This document shows positions 7,708 through 17,310 of a DNA stretch of 54,702 nt, piece by piece. Position numbers and translations under genes: made by a program. Source of the stretch: a virus. The first letter of the stretch is position 1, and each line of letters opens with the position of its first letter. The notes beneath the pieces are model-generated. The model made no database searches, had not been told where the DNA came from, and saw only the letters and a list, made by a program, of their open reading frames with translations. The stretch is taken from positions 1 through 54,702 of the IMG/VR virus record IMGVR_UViG_3300030430_001000, one strand, 5' to 3'.

Positions 7708-8570
7708 ATCACCCTGCAGAACTTGCTATTCATCAGTATTTATCTGACGCTACAGATAGCAAGTCCTGTATGTCTGATGAAACTATTACACAAATATGTG
7801 ACGACATAAGAGAAGCATTAACAAAACAGTTTGGTTCTAATCAAGACAAAATAAAATTTAAAATAAGAATGTCTAACTTGGGTAGACCAACTTGCCAGTT
7901 ATGGTTTGAAAAAAACAAACCTGAAACAGCCCTACCTAAACCAAATACATTTGTAATGAATATGATGCTTGGTGATATTGTTGAAGCTATATTTAAAGGT
8001 ATTCTTAAAGAGTCAGGTGTAAGCTATACAAACTCAGAAAAAGTTTCATTACCTGTTAATGATGATACAGTAGAAGGAACGTATGACTTAATTATTAATG
8101 ATGCAGTTGACGATATTAAGTCTGCATCTGACTGGTCATACAAAAATAAATTTACAGACTGTGACACACTAAAAGATAAAGACTCATTTGGTTATGTGTC
8201 ACAGTTAGTTGGATACTCAGTTGCTGCCAAAAAGAAATTAGGTGGTTGGTGGGTCATTAACAAATCAAATGGCGAATTTAAATATGTTTCTGCTGACACA
8301 GTAGATATTGAAGAAGAGTTAAACAAAATAAAAAGCACACATAAAATAGTAACAGATAATAAATTTAAAAGATGTTACGAGGCAGAAGACGAATACTTTA
8401 GAGGTAAGCCCACAGGAAATAAGATATTAAATCGAGAATGTTTTTTTTGTCCATACAAGTTTTCTTGCTATGACAATTTACAAGAGTTACCTGCAGTGAA
8501 GTCTCAAGCTAAACAACCCAAGAAAGTTTTTTATGTTTCACTAGCAGAGGAATATACAGTTGGACGCTAA
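7704..8570 (+). CDS. RecB/Cas4-like PD-(D/E)XK exonuclease with Fe-S cysteines
   Basis: This 288-residue nuclease probably processes DNA ends in recombination or host DNA breakdown. The PD-(D/E)XK core is visible: EGTYD128LII, D137-I-K139, then YVSQLVGY, the Q-Y motif of RecB-type nucleases. Four cysteines fit a 4Fe-4S cluster as in Cas4 and AddB: C64 upstream, and C246-x2-C249-x5-C255 near the C-terminus (ECFFCPYKFSC). The start is GTG 7704, overlapping the preceding stop by 4 bp. It sits between the probable SSB and the endonuclease I homologue. Confidence 0.75.
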   Translation: MNHPAELAIHQYLSDATDSKSCMSDETITQICDDIREALTKQFGSNQDKIKFKIRMSNLGRPTCQLWFEKNKPETALPKPNTFVMNMMLGDIVEAIFKGILKESGVSYTNSEKVSLPVNDDTVEGTYDLIINDAVDDIKSASDWSYKNKFTDCDTLKDKDSFGYVSQLVGYSVAAKKKLGGWWVINKSNGEFKYVSADTVDIEEELNKIKSTHKIVTDNKFKRCYEAEDEYFRGKPTGNKILNRECFFCPYKFSCYDNLQELPAVKSQAKQPKKVFYVSLAEEYTVGR

Positions 8571-9018
8571 AAGATTTGCTTATGCTAGAAAGTATGGATA
8601 CAGAAGTGGTTTAGAACTAAAAGTAGCCGACTATTTAAAAACACAAAAAGTAAAATACAAGTATGAGTGTTTAAAGATAGAGTGGGAAGACCTTACGTAT
8701 CGAACCTATACACCAGACTTTGTTCTCAACAATGGAATTATTATAGAAACAAAAGGTATATTTACAGCGGCAGACAGAAAAAAACATTTATCAATAAAAA
8801 AACAACACCCAAAATTAGACATACGTTTTGTGTTTGAAAACAGTAATAAGAGACTGCGTAAAGGTGCTAAAACTAGATATTATCAATGGTGTATTAGATA
8901 TGACTTTGATTATTATGACAGAATAATTCCTGAAGAATGGTTAAAAGAAAAAGGTAAAGATAAACACCCAAAGTTTATTAAATTTTCTAGGCAAAAAATT
9001 AAAAGGAAGTTTAGATGA
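8560..9018 (+). CDS. Endonuclease I, Holliday-junction resolvase (T7 gp3-like)
   Basis: This 152-residue enzyme resolves branched DNA before packaging and can help degrade host DNA. It matches T7 endonuclease I along its length: RSGLE19, TPD53F, E63TK65 (the catalytic Glu-Asp-Glu-Lys set), DRKKHL, QHPKLDIRFVF, then KGAKTRYYQWC and IPEEWLKE. The start is TTG 8560, with AGAGGAA eight bases upstream. No ATG precedes the conserved region, so a TTG start is needed. It overlaps the upstream nuclease by 11 bp and the next gene by 4 bp. Confidence 0.92.
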   Translation: MDAKRFAYARKYGYRSGLELKVADYLKTQKVKYKYECLKIEWEDLTYRTYTPDFVLNNGIIIETKGIFTAADRKKHLSIKKQHPKLDIRFVFENSNKRLRKGAKTRYYQWCIRYDFDYYDRIIPEEWLKEKGKDKHPKFIKFSRQKIKRKFR

Positions 9019-9347
9019 AAGAACAAGACGATACATTAATTAGTATAAAACCAGAAGAGTACGTAATAAAACTTAAACCTATGTTAAATAAAAATAAAAA
9101 GTGGACAGGTGAAGTAAGAATTAGTGTAGTAGTTTCAGAAGATAATAATTTAGACGATAACGACTATTATAACATGCTGTATCTTGCTAATCTTGTAAGT
9201 GCTACAGCAAATGTTATGGAGGTAGATAAAAATTTTAGATACAGATTAATGAACTATGTAGACAATGAAGAAAAAGTAGCTAAAATAAAAAATAAAAACA
9301 ATGTAATATATTTAGATTTTAGTTCAGAAACAGAAGGTAACGCATGA
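9015..9347 (+). CDS. Conserved-looking small early protein, unknown
   Basis: This 110-residue acidic protein has predicted strands in residues 15-45 (YVIKLKP, then GEVRISVVV) and a helix at about 52-70 (YYNMLYLANLVSATANVM). I do not recognise a family. It overlaps the resolvase stop and the DUF3310 start by 4 bp each, so it belongs to the replication operon. No catalytic motif or metal site is visible. Confidence 0.6.
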   Translation: MKEQDDTLISIKPEEYVIKLKPMLNKNKKWTGEVRISVVVSEDNNLDDNDYYNMLYLANLVSATANVMEVDKNFRYRLMNYVDNEEKVAKIKNKNNVIYLDFSSETEGNA

Positions 9348-9574
9348 AAGAAGACGACATGGTGAATAGTCCACCACATTATAATAAAAGTGGCATAGAG
9401 TGTATAGACGCTATCAAAGCGTCAAATGAAGATGGGTTTGAATATTACTTACAAGGTAATATAATAAAATACATCTGGAGGTATCGTTATAAAAATGGTA
9501 TAGAAGATTTAAAAAAAGCAAGATGGTATCTCGATAGGCTTATAAACGAGAAACAAAATGAGAGTAAGAGTTAA
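9344..9574 (+). CDS. DUF3310 protein (phage nucleotide kinase-like family)
   Basis: This 76-residue protein shows the DUF3310 signature: V-N-S-P-P-H-Y near the start, then GIECIDAI, a YLQGNIIKYIWRYRYKNG helix and DLKKARWYLDRL. Members are common in phages of many kinds and are usually annotated as nucleotide kinase-like, though the biochemical role is not firmly established. It lies beside the ribonucleotide reductase, consistent with a link to nucleotide supply. ATG 9344 overlaps the preceding stop; Met6 is a possible alternative start. Confidence 0.85.
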   Translation: MKEDDMVNSPPHYNKSGIECIDAIKASNEDGFEYYLQGNIIKYIWRYRYKNGIEDLKKARWYLDRLINEKQNESKS

Positions 9575-9716
9575 CCTTGTGCTTGAAGTAGACGGAGAAG
9601 AATATCCGATTCCTGCAGACGGAATGGTACAAGAAGAGATTGAACAAAACATTGAAGATTGTATTTATGACATTGGTGGTTTAAAAATAAAATCTATTAA
9701 AACAAATATGGAGTGA
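9558..9716 (+). CDS. Small acidic early protein
   Basis: This is a 52-residue ORF from ATG 9558 to TGA 9716. It overlaps the DUF3310 gene by 17 bp and ends six bases before the reductase start. The protein begins with an alternating hydrophobic strand (MRVRVNLVLEVDGEEY) and continues with an acidic helix. This pattern is frequent in short phage accessory proteins placed beside nucleotide genes. Function unknown. The tight packing and the GGAG it supplies for the reductase support it as a real gene. Confidence 0.6.
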   Translation: MRVRVNLVLEVDGEEYPIPADGMVQEEIEQNIEDCIYDIGGLKIKSIKTNME

Positions 9717-9721
9717 TTGTA

Positions 9722-11629
9722 ATGAATAGTAATATGTTGCCGACTGACTATCAAAATTTTATTGCTGTATCGAGATACGCTAGATGGTTAGAAAAAGAAA
9801 ACAGAAGAGAGACTTGGGAAGAAACTGTTTCACGTTATGTTGAATACATGCACAGTAAAATAAAGTTTTCTCCAAAGGATAAGCGTGATATTGAACAAGC
9901 TATACTTGGACTAGAAGTTATGCCTAGTATGAGAGCCTTGATGACTGCAGGTAAGGCACTTGATAGAGACAACACGGCAGGTTACAACTGTTCTTATATT
10001 CCTGTTGACGACGTAAAAGCATTTGACGAGACAATGTACGTGCTTTTATGTGGCACTGGTGTAGGTTTTTCTGTTGAACGTGACTACATAAATAAACTTC
10101 CAGAAATACCAGAAACACTTATTGAAAGTTCTACAAATATTGTTGTTGAAGACAGTAAAGAAGGCTGGGCTAAATCACTAAGAGCTTTAATAGCACTGCT
10201 TTATGCAGGAGAAATACCTACGTTTGACGTTAGTAAAGTCAGACCTGCAGGTGCAAGACTAAAAATATTTGGTGGTAGGGCTAGTGGTCCTGCTCCTCTG
10301 GTTGACTTGTTTAAATTTACAATTAATCTTTTCAAACACAACACAGGTAGAAAGCTGTCTAGTTATGACTGCCATAGTTTAATGTGTAAGATTGGTGAGA
10401 TTGTTGTTGTTGGTGGTGTAAGAAGAAGTGCTATGATAAGTCTTAGTAATCTATCAGACCTACGCATGAGACAAGCCAAGTCTGGTGAATGGTGGTCAAC
10501 TGCACCACACATGGCACTGTCAAACAACTCTGTATGTTACACAGATAAACCAGATGCTGAAACATTTATGCGAGAGTTTACTTCTTTGATTGAGTCTAAG
10601 TCAGGTGAGAGAGGTATATTTAATCGAGTGTCAGCACAGAAACAAGCAAAGAAAAACGGAAGACGAGAAGGAGACTTTGCTTTTGGTACAAATCCATGTT
10701 CAGAGATAATACTAAGACCTCATCAGTTCTGTAATCTTACTGAAGTTGTTATACGTGCTACAGACACAAAACAATCTTTAGCAAAAAAAGTAAGACTAGC
10801 TACGATATTAGGCACAGCACAGTCAACACTAACTAAGTTTCCATATCTCCGTAAAATATGGAAAAATAACACAGAAGAAGAGCGACTTTTAGGAGTGTCT
10901 CTTACTGGCATCATGGATAACGTATTAACAAACGGAAAGAATATTGAATTAAGAAGTTTATTAAACTATTTAAAACAACAAGCTGTTGCTACAAATAAAG
11001 AGTACGCAGAAAAATGGAATATACCACAGTCAACAGCTATCACATGTTGCAAACCATCAGGAACTGTATCACAGTTATGCGACAGTGCTAGTGGAATACA
11101 CGCACGACACAGTGAGTACTACATTAGAACTGTTAGAGGTGACAACAAAGACCCACTCACTCAGTTTATGATTGAGCAAGGCATACCTAACGAACCATGT
11201 GTTAATAAACCTAAAGACACGACTGTGTTTAGTTTTCCTTTTAAGTCTCCAGATGGTTGTGTTACACGTAACGACATGTCTGCTATAGACCAGTTAACAA
11301 TGTGGTTGATTTATCAACAAGAATGGTGTGAACACAAGCCAAGTTGTACTGTAACTGTTCGTGATAACGAGTGGGTTGAGGTAGCAGCTTTTGTTTATAA
11401 GTACTTTGACGAGATGTCAGGTGTGTCTTTTTTACCACACTTTGACCATGTATATCAACAAGCACCTTATCAAGAATGTACAAAAAAAGAGTACGACGAA
11501 ATGAAAAGAACTCAAAAAAATATAAATTGGAAAAAATTATCTGAATATGAAGGTGAAGATACAACTTCAGGTAGTCAAACACTAGCCTGTAGTGGTGACG
11601 TTTGTGAAGTTGTAGATATAGGAGCATAG
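9722..11629 (+). CDS. nrdJ: Class II ribonucleotide reductase, adenosylcobalamin-dependent
   Basis: This 635-residue enzyme reduces ribonucleotides (probably triphosphates) to deoxyribonucleotides using vitamin B12. Key residues are visible: C90 in GYNCSYI and C337 in FCNLTEV as the reducible pair, N324-x-C326-x-E328 in TNPCSEI with C326 as thiyl-radical site, and the C-terminal redox pair C623-x4-C628. Its size fits the monomeric RTPR-like form. I moved the start from GTG 9713 to ATG 9722, which has GGAG nine bases upstream. The enzyme needs cobalamin, so the host must make or import it. It frees replication from the host dNTP supply. Confidence 0.95.
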   Translation: MNSNMLPTDYQNFIAVSRYARWLEKENRRETWEETVSRYVEYMHSKIKFSPKDKRDIEQAILGLEVMPSMRALMTAGKALDRDNTAGYNCSYIPVDDVKAFDETMYVLLCGTGVGFSVERDYINKLPEIPETLIESSTNIVVEDSKEGWAKSLRALIALLYAGEIPTFDVSKVRPAGARLKIFGGRASGPAPLVDLFKFTINLFKHNTGRKLSSYDCHSLMCKIGEIVVVGGVRRSAMISLSNLSDLRMRQAKSGEWWSTAPHMALSNNSVCYTDKPDAETFMREFTSLIESKSGERGIFNRVSAQKQAKKNGRREGDFAFGTNPCSEIILRPHQFCNLTEVVIRATDTKQSLAKKVRLATILGTAQSTLTKFPYLRKIWKNNTEEERLLGVSLTGIMDNVLTNGKNIELRSLLNYLKQQAVATNKEYAEKWNIPQSTAITCCKPSGTVSQLCDSASGIHARHSEYYIRTVRGDNKDPLTQFMIEQGIPNEPCVNKPKDTTVFSFPFKSPDGCVTRNDMSAIDQLTMWLIYQQEWCEHKPSCTVTVRDNEWVEVAAFVYKYFDEMSGVSFLPHFDHVYQQAPYQECTKKEYDEMKRTQKNINWKKLSEYEGEDTTSGSQTLACSGDVCEVVDIGA

Positions 11630-11631
11630 CA

Positions 11632-11856
11632 GTGAGAACAAATAAGAGAAGAGGCAGACTTGGAAAGTATGATGCACCTCTAGTGATACAGTATCAAAGA
11701 GGTGTTGACGACTTTTACAAGGGTAGAGTCTCCAATCCTTTTCATAAAGACACAATGCAGTTTAGAGAGTGGGAGCGTGGCTTTAACAAAGGATACTTTG
11801 AAAGACTAAGAAAGGTTAAACGATATGAGCAGGGCAGGTTTAACAAAACAGCATGA
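11632..11856 (+). CDS. Small basic protein, distantly Rmf-like
   Basis: This 74-residue basic protein starts at GTG 11632, two bases after the reductase stop. Its middle, QYQRGVDDFYKG then PFHKDTMQFREWERGFNKGY, has the layout of ribosome modulation factor (gly-rich turn, then R-x-W-x-x-G-F/W). The resemblance is weak and the Cys typical of Rmf is missing. If real, it would bind the 100S dimer interface or nucleic acid; otherwise it is a conserved phage protein of unknown role. It overlaps the MazG gene by 32 bp. Confidence 0.5.
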   Translation: MRTNKRRGRLGKYDAPLVIQYQRGVDDFYKGRVSNPFHKDTMQFREWERGFNKGYFERLRKVKRYEQGRFNKTA

Positions 11857-12235
11857 AAAAAAATTACAAGACGAAGTATATCAATGGTTAGAAAAAAAGT
11901 ATAATACAATGACATTTAATGAATATCAAAAGACAGCAATAACAACTGCTGTGTATCCACCCCAACATAGAATTTTATATCCTGCACTTGGACTGTCTGG
12001 AGAAGCAGGTGAAGTAGCAAACAAAGTTAAAAAGGTTGTAAGAGATGGCACAGGAAGTATGCCTGATGATTGGAAGGAACAGATTGGGAGTGAAATAGGC
12101 GACGTACTTTGGTACTGTGCTACACTTGCAAATGATTTAGGTTTATCGTTGAGTAGCATAGCTGAACAAAATCAAAAGAAACTACAAAGAAGAAAAGAAA
12201 AAGGCACAATACACGGCAGTGGTGACAGTCGCTAA
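11825..12235 (+). CDS. mazG: MazG-like nucleoside triphosphate pyrophosphohydrolase
   Basis: This 136-residue protein hydrolyses NTPs or (p)ppGpp-like nucleotides to monophosphates. In marine phages MazG is thought to tune host starvation signals or recycle nucleotides. The all-alpha MazG core is clear: TFNEYQKTA, LGLSGEAGEVANKVKKVVRD (Mg-binding E-x2-E) and EIGDVLWYCATLA (E-x2-D), followed by NQKKLQRRKEKG. ATG 11825 gives 28 extra residues; Met29 (11909) is where many homologues start but lacks a clear RBS. This is the last gene of the rightward arm. Its stop abuts the stop of the convergent ejection-protein gene. Confidence 0.88.
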   Translation: MSRAGLTKQHEKKLQDEVYQWLEKKYNTMTFNEYQKTAITTAVYPPQHRILYPALGLSGEAGEVANKVKKVVRDGTGSMPDDWKEQIGSEIGDVLWYCATLANDLGLSLSSIAEQNQKKLQRRKEKGTIHGSGDSR

Positions 12236-15200
12236 TTATTTTATTTTTTGTTTAACATTTTCTGTTATGGCATATAACGTATTTAAATCTTCTTTGTTAG
12301 TTAAATCAGGTTTCTTACCTTTATTAGCAACAAATTCAGTTAGAGCTAAAGACCTTTGTCTTTTATTTAACTTTCTAAAATTGTAAATTACCAAAAAAGA
12401 CTCTGGATTTTCACTTACAAAAGCACCTATCCTCTTTCTTGTTGGACTTATATTTTTTTTAATTTGTGAAATTGTTTGTTCAACTTGTGCTCTTGCTATT
12501 TTTGAAGTGTACGCTTTTTCTGTATAGACTCTTCTAAGATTTTCATTTTCATTATATTTTTTTCTAGCATCTCTTTCTGCACTTTTAGCTGTTTCAGCTA
12601 TAAGAGGAATGGATTGTTTTATAATTTTATTTTCAAAGTTTCTTATACTAGGCACTTTAGAATTACTGCCGATTCTAAAATTTTTAAATCCTAAACCCTC
12701 TAAGTACTCTCCGTCTTCACTATCTTTTTCTGCTACGTTTAAACCAAATAATTTAAAAAAAGGAGAACCTCTTTCTCTTGCTTCACCCTCTGCAAATACG
12801 TCTTGTCTTATTGGATTTTTTTCTGCTGTTTCTTTTTCACTTTCAAACAACTCTAAAAAACCTCTTGCTTTAAATGGTTTTGCAACGCTGTCATAAAAAG
12901 TTTCCATAGCGTCAAGTGTAGGGTCATTTCTAGTTTCTCTATACTCATCTCCAACTACACCAAAACCTCTAGCTACATCAACAACCTGACCTATTGGCAC
13001 TGCCCATGAAGATAAGTACTGACCAACAGCATTTCCTGCAGCTTTAGCTAATCTTTCGTCTGATATTAAGTCACCTTGACCAGAAAATAATTGTGCTATG
13101 TCTACTAACCCATCAATAATGCTAAGACCTACACCTGTTCTAACATTAGTTCCTAAAAAAGTTTCAACAAAATCTCTTGAGTTCCATCTTTCTGACCAAA
13201 AACCAAGTCCACCTTCATATATATTTTTTGCATTTTCTCCAAACCAAAGTAATTGTCTTAGTGGAAATTGTGGAGTTATATCTGCTTCCATAGTTTCGCC
13301 AACAGGTACTTTTTTATAGTCTGATGGTGCGTCAGCACTTGCTCTCCATTGAAAGGCAGCCATTCCTGCTGCGATACCAACAAAGTTTCTGCCTATTAGT
13401 TCCCTTTCTCTAGCCGTAAATCCTTTTCTTGCATCTATATCTTTTGTTTGTTCTAGCTCTAATCTTTCAACTATCTTCTGGTCTTTCTTTGTTTTTAAGT
13501 CTGGAACTTTTCCGTATTTTTTAAAGTATAGTTCTTCGCCTGTCCTACGTTTAGTTAAAGCGTCTGTTATTTTTCTTGTTAAAGGCAATGAAGCACCTGC
13601 ACCATATTGAGCCATTAACTCTATTGAATTAAACATAAAACGTGGGAAAGGTATAATTACAGTTAAACCATTTCTAGTAATAAAATTAGTGATTTGTCTG
13701 AAAGGTGTAAACTCAGGTTGTTTAGCGTAGGTTACGTCAAGTGATTTTTTAATTGCCTTTTCCATAATCTCTTCAAAACTATCAACCTTATCACCCTTTG
13801 TTCTAAACGACGGCGAGTTGTTTATTAACTTTAGCACGTTACCCTTTTTAAGTTCTTTAAATAAATCTACGTTCCATTGTTGATACAGTAATCTTTCTAA
13901 CTCACCAAAGAAAACACCTCTACGTACTGTAAATTCTTGCAGTCTATTTGGTGTATTTAACAAGTCAACAATATCTTCAGCAGTTGATAGTGTTTTTTCT
14001 AGTGCTCCTCTACTTGGGTCGTCACTACTTAGCCTTCCTCCTCTTCTTCTTATTTCATTTATTTGACCTAACAAGTCGTCTTCAAATTTTTTCATGCCTT
14101 CTTGATTAAATAATAAATCAGAAAATTGTTTAATGGAATAAGGATTTCTAAAAATATATTTCATTTGATTCATACTATTTTTAAAAGCTCTTCCACTTAC
14201 CAACTGTTTAGCACCAGACTGAAAACCATTTTCTGATATTTCTAATAGAACACTGTCCATTATATTTCCTATACCCTCTAATGGTACTCTAAATCCAGCA
14301 GAGCTAAAATTTCTTACGGCTGTAGGTATAGAAGAAACCATTATACCTCTTCTTAAATTTTCAATTCGTAAAAAAACTTCTTTAATTTTAGTTTGATTTT
14401 TTAGTATAGCTTCGGATTGTTTTCTTGACTTTAAATTTTTTGGTCTCATTCCTTCAATGTCTCTAAATTTTCTTAATAGCTTACCTGCATCTGAACCTAT
14501 ACCAACTGTGGCTAATATTAAATTTTCAAAAGTTAAACCTGTCTTTGTTAAAACGTCTAAAAGTTGTTCATCTTTTAATAACATTTCTTTTCCTTCAGGT
14601 CTAATAGCCACATTAAATATATTGTCTATTGTTCTTTTACCTTTAGAAAAGAATTTTTTTGTTTCTTTATTTTGTGCAAGTTCTGTAACTGTAGCCACAA
14701 CTTTATCAAGTAAATCTTCTCTTAGAAATGGTGTTAAAAACTCTTCTTGTGCAAACTCTATACCTGCTATGCCTTCATCAATTAATTCTCTTTGGCTTTG
14801 AGCAAACGATACAGGCTCTCCTTTTTCAGTTACAAATGTCTTTTTATCTTTTGCAACTTCTGTTAATGTTTCCTCTCTATACAATCTGATAAGTTTGTTA
14901 TCTATAAGTCCATCTTTATCTGATATTTTTTTACCTGAATTTTTTTCAAAAGATTTTACTAATTCTTTTTCTACTTCTTTACCTAACTTTGAAGCTCGTA
15001 AACTTTTTGTAAGTTCGTCTTGTTCTCTTTTTACTCTTCCTGTAGCTTCTACTGCCTCTTTGTAATTTAATTTTTTTTCTGCGTCTTTACGTGCGTCAGT
15101 AGAATTTTTTAATTTTTCTAAACCTGATAGTTTAAAGTCATTACCTTTAGGACCTTTAGTTATATTTTTATCTATAAATTCTTTAGTTTCTAAATCGTTT

Positions 15201-16156
15201 TTAGCTATTTGTTTTTTTGTTTCTTCGCTAACTTCACCCTTGACTGTAATTTCTTCTTTAGCTTTTCTTATAGTTTTTAAATTTCTTACTCCTTTTATGA
15301 GTAGTTCTAAAGCACCAGTTATTATTGCACCCTCTCCTGCGTTTCTCATTCTGTTTGCAAATTCAGAGTCGCTTTGGTCTGTCGCTAGATAATCTGTTAC
15401 TATATTTGTAGACCAGCCATTTGCTTTTAACACAGCAGATATGTTATCTTCATAGGGGTCAAACGCAATAGCGTCAGTTATTGAACCTCTAACCATTGTA
15501 TTTAAAATTTTATTTGTTGTAGAGGCTGTTTGTGCTAATTTTATAGGTGCTGTAAATATAAAACCAGTACCAAATTGAGCTATGGCACTGACTAAACTTC
15601 CTGTTGTTGATTCAAACTCGTCATTAATAACGTCTAAATTTTTTAAACCTAGTGAAACAGAATCTTTAGTTTTAAGTTTGCCGTCAGCAATGTATTTTTC
15701 TACTTGTTCTCTTGGTATATATTTAAAACTTTCACCATTTCCCCATATAAACCTACCTACATTTAATTTTTTTTCTAAGAAGTTAGTTATACTACCATAC
15801 GTAGAACCTATCTCATTAACAGCTCTTTCAGCACCAGCAGGTACGGCTTTTAAAATATCTTTAGACGTAGCAAAATCTTTTACGTCATTTAATATACTTC
15901 CAAATGTAGATTGATTTTCTTGTTCTTCTTCTGTTAATTCATTAGGGTTTATTTCTTCTGCTACTGAGTTAAACTGTTCTTGAATAACAGGACTAACATC
16001 TTCTTCTATTTTTTCAACAACATTAGAATAATACTTTTCTTCTTCTGTTAGTTTATCAGGTTTTATTAAGTTATTTACTTGAATATTTTTTGAACCTTCT
16101 TCTTCTTTTATTTTTTCAACAAAATTAGAATAATACTCTTCTTCTTCTTTATCCAT
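12236..16156 (-). CDS. Large internal virion / DNA-ejection protein
   Basis: This 1306-residue protein is the largest in the genome and last in the leftward arm, the place of T7 gp16-type ejection proteins. The N-terminus has two copies of a unit like YYSNxVEKIEEE (residues 8-20 and 42-54). Long Lys/Glu-rich helices fill residues 280-430. Two small hydrophobic stretches (about 190-215 and 880-900) could insert into membrane. No lytic transglycosylase motif was found, unlike T7 gp16. It probably travels inside the capsid and builds the channel for DNA delivery. The gene abuts the converging mazG stop with no spacer. Confidence 0.7.
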   Translation of the reverse strand: MDKEEEEYYSNFVEKIKEEEGSKNIQVNNLIKPDKLTEEEKYYSNVVEKIEEDVSPVIQEQFNSVAEEINPNELTEEEQENQSTFGSILNDVKDFATSKDILKAVPAGAERAVNEIGSTYGSITNFLEKKLNVGRFIWGNGESFKYIPREQVEKYIADGKLKTKDSVSLGLKNLDVINDEFESTTGSLVSAIAQFGTGFIFTAPIKLAQTASTTNKILNTMVRGSITDAIAFDPYEDNISAVLKANGWSTNIVTDYLATDQSDSEFANRMRNAGEGAIITGALELLIKGVRNLKTIRKAKEEITVKGEVSEETKKQIAKNDLETKEFIDKNITKGPKGNDFKLSGLEKLKNSTDARKDAEKKLNYKEAVEATGRVKREQDELTKSLRASKLGKEVEKELVKSFEKNSGKKISDKDGLIDNKLIRLYREETLTEVAKDKKTFVTEKGEPVSFAQSQRELIDEGIAGIEFAQEEFLTPFLREDLLDKVVATVTELAQNKETKKFFSKGKRTIDNIFNVAIRPEGKEMLLKDEQLLDVLTKTGLTFENLILATVGIGSDAGKLLRKFRDIEGMRPKNLKSRKQSEAILKNQTKIKEVFLRIENLRRGIMVSSIPTAVRNFSSAGFRVPLEGIGNIMDSVLLEISENGFQSGAKQLVSGRAFKNSMNQMKYIFRNPYSIKQFSDLLFNQEGMKKFEDDLLGQINEIRRRGGRLSSDDPSRGALEKTLSTAEDIVDLLNTPNRLQEFTVRRGVFFGELERLLYQQWNVDLFKELKKGNVLKLINNSPSFRTKGDKVDSFEEIMEKAIKKSLDVTYAKQPEFTPFRQITNFITRNGLTVIIPFPRFMFNSIELMAQYGAGASLPLTRKITDALTKRRTGEELYFKKYGKVPDLKTKKDQKIVERLELEQTKDIDARKGFTARERELIGRNFVGIAAGMAAFQWRASADAPSDYKKVPVGETMEADITPQFPLRQLLWFGENAKNIYEGGLGFWSERWNSRDFVETFLGTNVRTGVGLSIIDGLVDIAQLFSGQGDLISDERLAKAAGNAVGQYLSSWAVPIGQVVDVARGFGVVGDEYRETRNDPTLDAMETFYDSVAKPFKARGFLELFESEKETAEKNPIRQDVFAEGEARERGSPFFKLFGLNVAEKDSEDGEYLEGLGFKNFRIGSNSKVPSIRNFENKIIKQSIPLIAETAKSAERDARKKYNENENLRRVYTEKAYTSKIARAQVEQTISQIKKNISPTRKRIGAFVSENPESFLVIYNFRKLNKRQRSLALTEFVANKGKKPDLTNKEDLNTLYAITENVKQKIK

Positions 16157-16185
16157 TTGAAACCCCTAATTTTTAATTAATTATT

Positions 16186-17307
16186 TTAATTTTGTCTTTT
16201 TTGCAATATTGGCACATATTTATTTCCATCTTGTTTAAAAGTGTTATCTACACTTCCACCCCAAATATAAGTAAGCATACTATCTTCACCAAGAACTTTA
16301 AAACGAAATTTAATTATTGTTCCTTCTTTATACTCGTCATATAATTTTTTATTATTAATTGCGTGTTGATAAGGACTTATAAATGTATCACTAATATTTT
16401 CTTTTATGATTGGTTCTTTAACTATATTTGTATTATTTATATTATCATCAAAATATTTTTGCACCTGTATATTTATATTCTCTTTAATAACGCTTTGTGC
16501 TTTTAAAATAGCTGGGTCTTTTCCATATGCTTGACCTTGATGAAATCTTTCAAGTCTATCATAAGTATTTTGTAGAGCAAATAGCGTTCCTTTATTTTCA
16601 TCACCTTCTAAAGATTTTAAAATATTTGGTAGATTTCCAGAACTTATATCAAATTCTTCAGGCAATGATATAACACCTTGTAACATATTTGTAAACTGTG
16701 AATTAACAATTTTGTTTAATTTGTCTTGTCTTTCTGCACTCGCTGGTGTAAAAAATATTTCTTTTTCTAATTTAAAATTATTTAGTCTTAAAATTTCATT
16801 GCTAATTTCTTGTTTCTCTTCTTTACTTTTTGCGTTGAGATATGCAATATCCAATGTATCTAATTGGTCATCAATACTTTCATCATCTACTTTCGCAGGA
16901 ACAGGATTAAAACTTGCTACCGAAAGATTGTTAGGTCCGGGTGCTCCATTGTTATCTATAGTAAAAAATGTTTCAGGTAAAATAGATTCATCTACTGACC
17001 TTTCTATTATGTTTTCTCTAAGTTGTTCAGGCAGATTTAACATTGCCTCTGCATATAGTTTTGAATTTACAGCACCAGCACCTTTAAATAGTGTTAGATA
17101 TGAATTAAATTCTTTTTCTTTTTCTTTAAGATTTTCTTCTTCTTTTTTTTCTAATTCAAGTTCCAACTTATCTTTAAATAGTTCCAGATTCATGGACTGT
17201 TGCAAAGCCATTGCTTTTTTTCTTGCTTCCTCTTCATTTCTTTCTTCTGCACGAGCCGTTGCACCTCTTGCAAGACCTGCGAATACTGCGAGTACTGGAC
17301 TAACCAT
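16186..17307 (-). CDS. Probable internal virion protein
   Basis: This is a 373-residue protein. Residues 1-15 are apolar (SPVLAVFAGLARGA), followed by a long charged coiled-coil stretch at about 18-70 (RAEERNEEEARKKAMAL and Glu/Lys runs). The C-terminal third is mixed. It lies between the giant ejection protein and a smaller helical protein, matching the cluster of T7 internal core proteins. GGAG sits nine bases before ATG 17307. I do not recognise a family; the call rests on position and composition. Confidence 0.6.
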   Translation of the reverse strand: MVSPVLAVFAGLARGATARAEERNEEEARKKAMALQQSMNLELFKDKLELELEKKEEENLKEKEKEFNSYLTLFKGAGAVNSKLYAEAMLNLPEQLRENIIERSVDESILPETFFTIDNNGAPGPNNLSVASFNPVPAKVDDESIDDQLDTLDIAYLNAKSKEEKQEISNEILRLNNFKLEKEIFFTPASAERQDKLNKIVNSQFTNMLQGVISLPEEFDISSGNLPNILKSLEGDENKGTLFALQNTYDRLERFHQGQAYGKDPAILKAQSVIKENINIQVQKYFDDNINNTNIVKEPIIKENISDTFISPYQHAINNKKLYDEYKEGTIIKFRFKVLGEDSMLTYIWGGSVDNTFKQDGNKYVPILQKRQN

Positions 17308-17310
17308 TTG

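Noticed and set aside
9713-9721. GTG 9713 as start of the reductase
   Set aside because: It falls inside the ribosome binding site (GGAG) that fits ATG 9722 and overlaps the preceding stop.
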